Assembly (NCBI GenBank): GCA_902478825.1
Contig: CABSMK010000021.1
Coordinates: 1 to 16,379, forward strand
Source of the DNA: an uncultured Collinsella sp.
Lineage (GTDB): Bacteria > Actinomycetota > Coriobacteriia > Coriobacteriales > Coriobacteriaceae
Length of the DNA stretch: 16,379 nt
Direction of reading: 5' to 3'
The translations under genes were made by a program, and so were the position numbers. Below the pieces are notes generated by a model, which saw nothing but the letters and a program-made list of their open reading frames with translations, ran no database searches and was not told the origin of the DNA. Shown here one piece after another: positions 14,563 to 16,379 of the stretch (positions are counted from its first letter, which is position 1; every line of letters starts with the position of its first letter).

Positions 14563-15222
14563 GTGAACAAGAGCAAGCGCATCGCCATCAGTCTGGTCGC
14601 GGGCGTGCTCGCTGCGCTGCTCTGTATGGTTTACGGCTCGTCGATCCGCTCGCAAGCCGAACAGGTCCAGGCTGAGACCTTGGCCAAGTACGGTGGCGAT
14701 CGCGTCGAGGTATGCGTCGCGGCGCGCGATATCGATGCGGGCGAGACCCTCGATGAGACCAATGTCATAACCCAGGAATGGCTGACGAGCCTGTTGCCGC
14801 GTGACGCGGCGACCGAGCTGCGCCAGGTGCGCGGCGACGTGACGACTTCGCGTATTCCCAAAAACGCCGTGATCTGCAATGTCTACACCAAGGCCGAGAG
14901 CCACAAGCTCGAGGTGCCTAAGGGCAAAGTCGCCGTTTCGGTGGCGGTCGATGCCGAGCACTCGGTCGGCGGCGCCACGGGCGTGGGCAGCTACGTGGAT
15001 GTGTATGTGCAAAAAGACGGCGTAACCGATCGACTGTGCGGCGCGTACGTGATCGATACCAGTGAGGATTCCGGTGCCACGCGCGAGGGCAAGATCGAAT
15101 GGGTGACGCTGGCGGCTGACCCCGAAGACGTCAAGGAACTGCTGGGAGCCTCGGGCAAGGGAACGGTCAGCTTGACGATTCCCGCCACGGCGCGCGGCAA
15201 AAAGAGCGGAGGCGACAAGTGA
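14563..15222 (+). CDS. cpaB: Flp/Tad pilus assembly protein CpaB (RcpC), SAF domain
   Basis: About 219 residues from GTG 14563. It begins with a Lys/Arg patch (MNKSKR) and one hydrophobic segment (IAISLVAGVLAALLCMVYG), so it is membrane-anchored and faces outward. A SAF domain follows (about 35-105: VEVCVAARDIDAGETLDETNVI through RIPKNAVICN), then the RcpC/CpaB region with VAVSVAVDAEHSVGGATGVGSYVDVYV. CpaB belongs to the Tad system that exports and assembles Flp pili. GTG 14563 has AGAGGAG (14551-14557) five bases upstream; the ATG at 14548 has none. The stop overlaps the next start (TGATG), so the two are coupled. The family is clear from domain order and neighbour; individual function in this lineage is inferred. 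Confidence 0.82.
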   Translation: MNKSKRIAISLVAGVLAALLCMVYGSSIRSQAEQVQAETLAKYGGDRVEVCVAARDIDAGETLDETNVITQEWLTSLLPRDAATELRQVRGDVTTSRIPKNAVICNVYTKAESHKLEVPKGKVAVSVAVDAEHSVGGATGVGSYVDVYVQKDGVTDRLCGAYVIDTSEDSGATREGKIEWVTLAADPEDVKELLGASGKGTVSLTIPATARGKKSGGDK

Positions 15223-16379
15223 TGAAGGCGATCTGGCTTGCGTGCTGCGCGTGCGGCGATTACGGGCTGTTGCAGCGGGAAGTCGAGGGCCGTGATGCGG
15301 GTGCACAGGTGCTTCGCGTAGGTGACCTGGACGGGCTGGTTTCCATGGCTCGGGCGTTTCCGTCGCGCCGCGGGGCTGCCATCATCGCGGCGTCTCTGTT
15401 TGATACCGAAGATGTGCGCAAGACTGTTGCGCGCCTGACGGCCGAAGGCCGCGTGAGTCGCGTGGTCGTGTTGATAGAAGCACTCGATCCGTCGGATATC
15501 GAGGGGCTGTTTCGCGCAGGGGCGACCGAGGTTATCGCTGCGCACAGTATATGCGGCAACGGGTGCGCGGGCGAGGGAGCGGTTGATTCCGATCGGCGCA
15601 TGACGATTGAGCCCGATGCTTTTGTTGATAGGGAACCCGGGGCGCCTCGCGCTACAAGAGGCCCGCGTGTTGATGATTGTGGAAAAGCGGAAGCCGAGCA
15701 TGGTCGGCGCCCCCGGAACCCCCTTGTATACGATGACGCTGGAGGGCCGGCGCAGCATGCTGGCGATTCCCCGGCTGTAGATATGGGATACGTGCACGGC
15801 GTGAATCTGGTGGATGAACTCGATGAAGTTGAGGGCTTTGCCGGGTGCGGCGAGTTGTCGCTGATGCAGCATGAGCAGATTGCACAGAACGAGCCTGCCT
15901 CGCAGACCGAACAAGCTGCCATGCCGGCTTGGACGCAGCGTGTGGTTGCGGCGGAGGAGACGGGGACGCTGTCACCGACGCCCGCTCCGCCGCCTCCGAT
16001 GCCGCCGGCAGACGCTGCCGCTTCGCCGCATCGAGCTCCGGTCATCTGCGCCATTTCGGGTTCGGGCGGTTGCGGCAAGTCGACGATCGTTGCCACCATG
16101 GCACACACATCGTCGCTGTTGGGCTTGCGTGCCGCCGTGCTCGACCTGGACCTGATGTTTGGAAACCTTTACGACTTGTTAGGCGTCGATGCTCCGCACG
16201 ATATGGCGGCACTTATCGAGCCGTCGGCGGCGGGCACGCTCACCGAGCCGGATATCGTGGCCGCATCGATGCGCATCGCCCCGGGCGTTACGCTCTGGGG
16301 TCCCGTCGCGGCGCCCGAGCAAGCCGAGCTCATGGCACGTCCGGTGGAGCTACTGCTCGACTGTCTCTTATACACATCT
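15222..16379 (+). CDS. TadZ/CpaE-like pilus-localising ATPase, 3' truncated
   Basis: An open frame with no stop, at least 379 genomic codons, cut by the contig end; the codons from 16361 are adapter. N-terminal region 1-110 (MKAIWLACCACGDYGLLQREVE, AAIIAASLFDTEDV, VVVLIEALDPSDIEGLFRAGATEVIAA) looks like the degenerate receiver domain of TadZ/CpaE. Residues about 110-270 are a variable, acidic and Pro-rich linker. A MinD/ParA-type ATPase begins at about 275: SGSGGCGKST (Walker A, K286) and AAVLDLDLMFGNLYDLLGVD (D308, D310), the CpaE hallmark. The usual signature Lys of the deviant Walker A is Ser281. These proteins place the Tad secretion machine at its cell site. The start ATG shares its A with the cpaB TGA stop. 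The rest of the Tad cluster (tadA, tadB/C, prepilin) is expected downstream but not visible. Confidence 0.82.
   Translation, partial: MKAIWLACCACGDYGLLQREVEGRDAGAQVLRVGDLDGLVSMARAFPSRRGAAIIAASLFDTEDVRKTVARLTAEGRVSRVVVLIEALDPSDIEGLFRAGATEVIAAHSICGNGCAGEGAVDSDRRMTIEPDAFVDREPGAPRATRGPRVDDCGKAEAEHGRRPRNPLVYDDAGGPAQHAGDSPAVDMGYVHGVNLVDELDEVEGFAGCGELSLMQHEQIAQNEPASQTEQAAMPAWTQRVVAAEETGTLSPTPAPPPPMPPADAAASPHRAPVICAISGSGGCGKSTIVATMAHTSSLLGLRAAVLDLDLMFGNLYDLLGVDAPHDMAALIEPSAAGTLTEPDIVAASMRIAPGVTLWGPVAAPEQAELMARPVELLLDCLLYTS
16361..16379. other. Nextera/Tn5 mosaic-end adapter
   Basis: The final 19 bases, CTGTCTCTTATACACATCT, are exactly the reverse complement of the Tn5 mosaic end used in Nextera libraries. 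It is not genomic: it interrupts the TadZ-like frame. A minus-strand frame starting in it would give an N-terminus MYKRQ, which I recognise as an adapter-read signature. Confidence 0.98.

Noticed and set aside
15260..16108. A 282-codon minus-strand frame opposite the TadZ-like gene
   Set aside because: Ser/Pro/Ala/Arg-rich mirror product with no domain; the plus strand gives a coherent receiver-like domain, Walker A and CpaE motif.
16169..16375. A minus-strand 68-codon frame starting MYKRQ
   Set aside because: Its start codon and first residues come from the adapter at 16361-16379.
1..16379. CRISPR arrays, tRNA or rRNA genes, insertion sequences
   Set aside because: Reading all intergenic stretches on both strands showed no regularly spaced repeats, no cloverleaf with a T-loop GTTCxA, and no transposase-like frame. 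The repeats present are pairs only.

Overview
The window is a GC-rich chromosomal fragment from a Coriobacteriia-type actinobacterium. Protein flavour, codon use and GTG/TTG starts behind strong Shine-Dalgarno (SD) sequences suggest Collinsella or a close relative; this is inference, as there is no rRNA or marker search. It is a complete assembly contig with library adapter at both ends. Its last 19 bases are exactly the reverse complement of the Nextera/Tn5 mosaic end, and its first 8 bases are the last 8 of the forward mosaic end. Both terminal genes are therefore cut by the assembly, not by biology.

Layout, left to right. (1) The 3' end of pheS and all of pheT (phenylalanyl-tRNA synthetase), closed by an intrinsic terminator at 3000-3034. 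(2) A three-gene ECF-type metal importer (cbiM/nikM-like with a fused C-terminal part, cbiQ, cbiO). Its promoter overlaps the pheT terminator and is followed by a palindrome, GTGTTAC-N14-GTAACAC, that matches the NikR operator form I recall from deltaproteobacteria; this argues for nickel. (3) A Zn-dependent phospholipase C-like gene, converging with a four-base overlap on a minus-strand protein with a PD-(D/E)XK-like (Vsr/DUF559-type) C-terminus. Upstream of the latter is a gene-free stretch with a 21-bp inverted repeat. (4) Pyruvate kinase on the minus strand with its own terminator and a TATAAT -10. (5) A P2A-type Ca2+-ATPase with all cation-site residues in place, preceded by a structured leader of about 110 nt. 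(6) A long extragenic palindrome and a terminator, then rsgA (ribosome small-subunit GTPase) with its terminator. (7) The start of a Tad/Flp pilus cluster: cpaB followed, with a one-base TGATG overlap, by a tadZ/cpaE-like ATPase that runs off the contig.

The most interesting element is the leader of the Ca2+-ATPase gene (about 10060-10171). It folds into two hairpins. The whole seven-base loop of the first is perfectly complementary to seven bases in the loop of the second. The second hairpin buries the SD of the ATPase gene, and a competing stem can break both hairpins. That is the architecture of a translational riboswitch or cation-responsive leader, and I do not recognise it as a known class.
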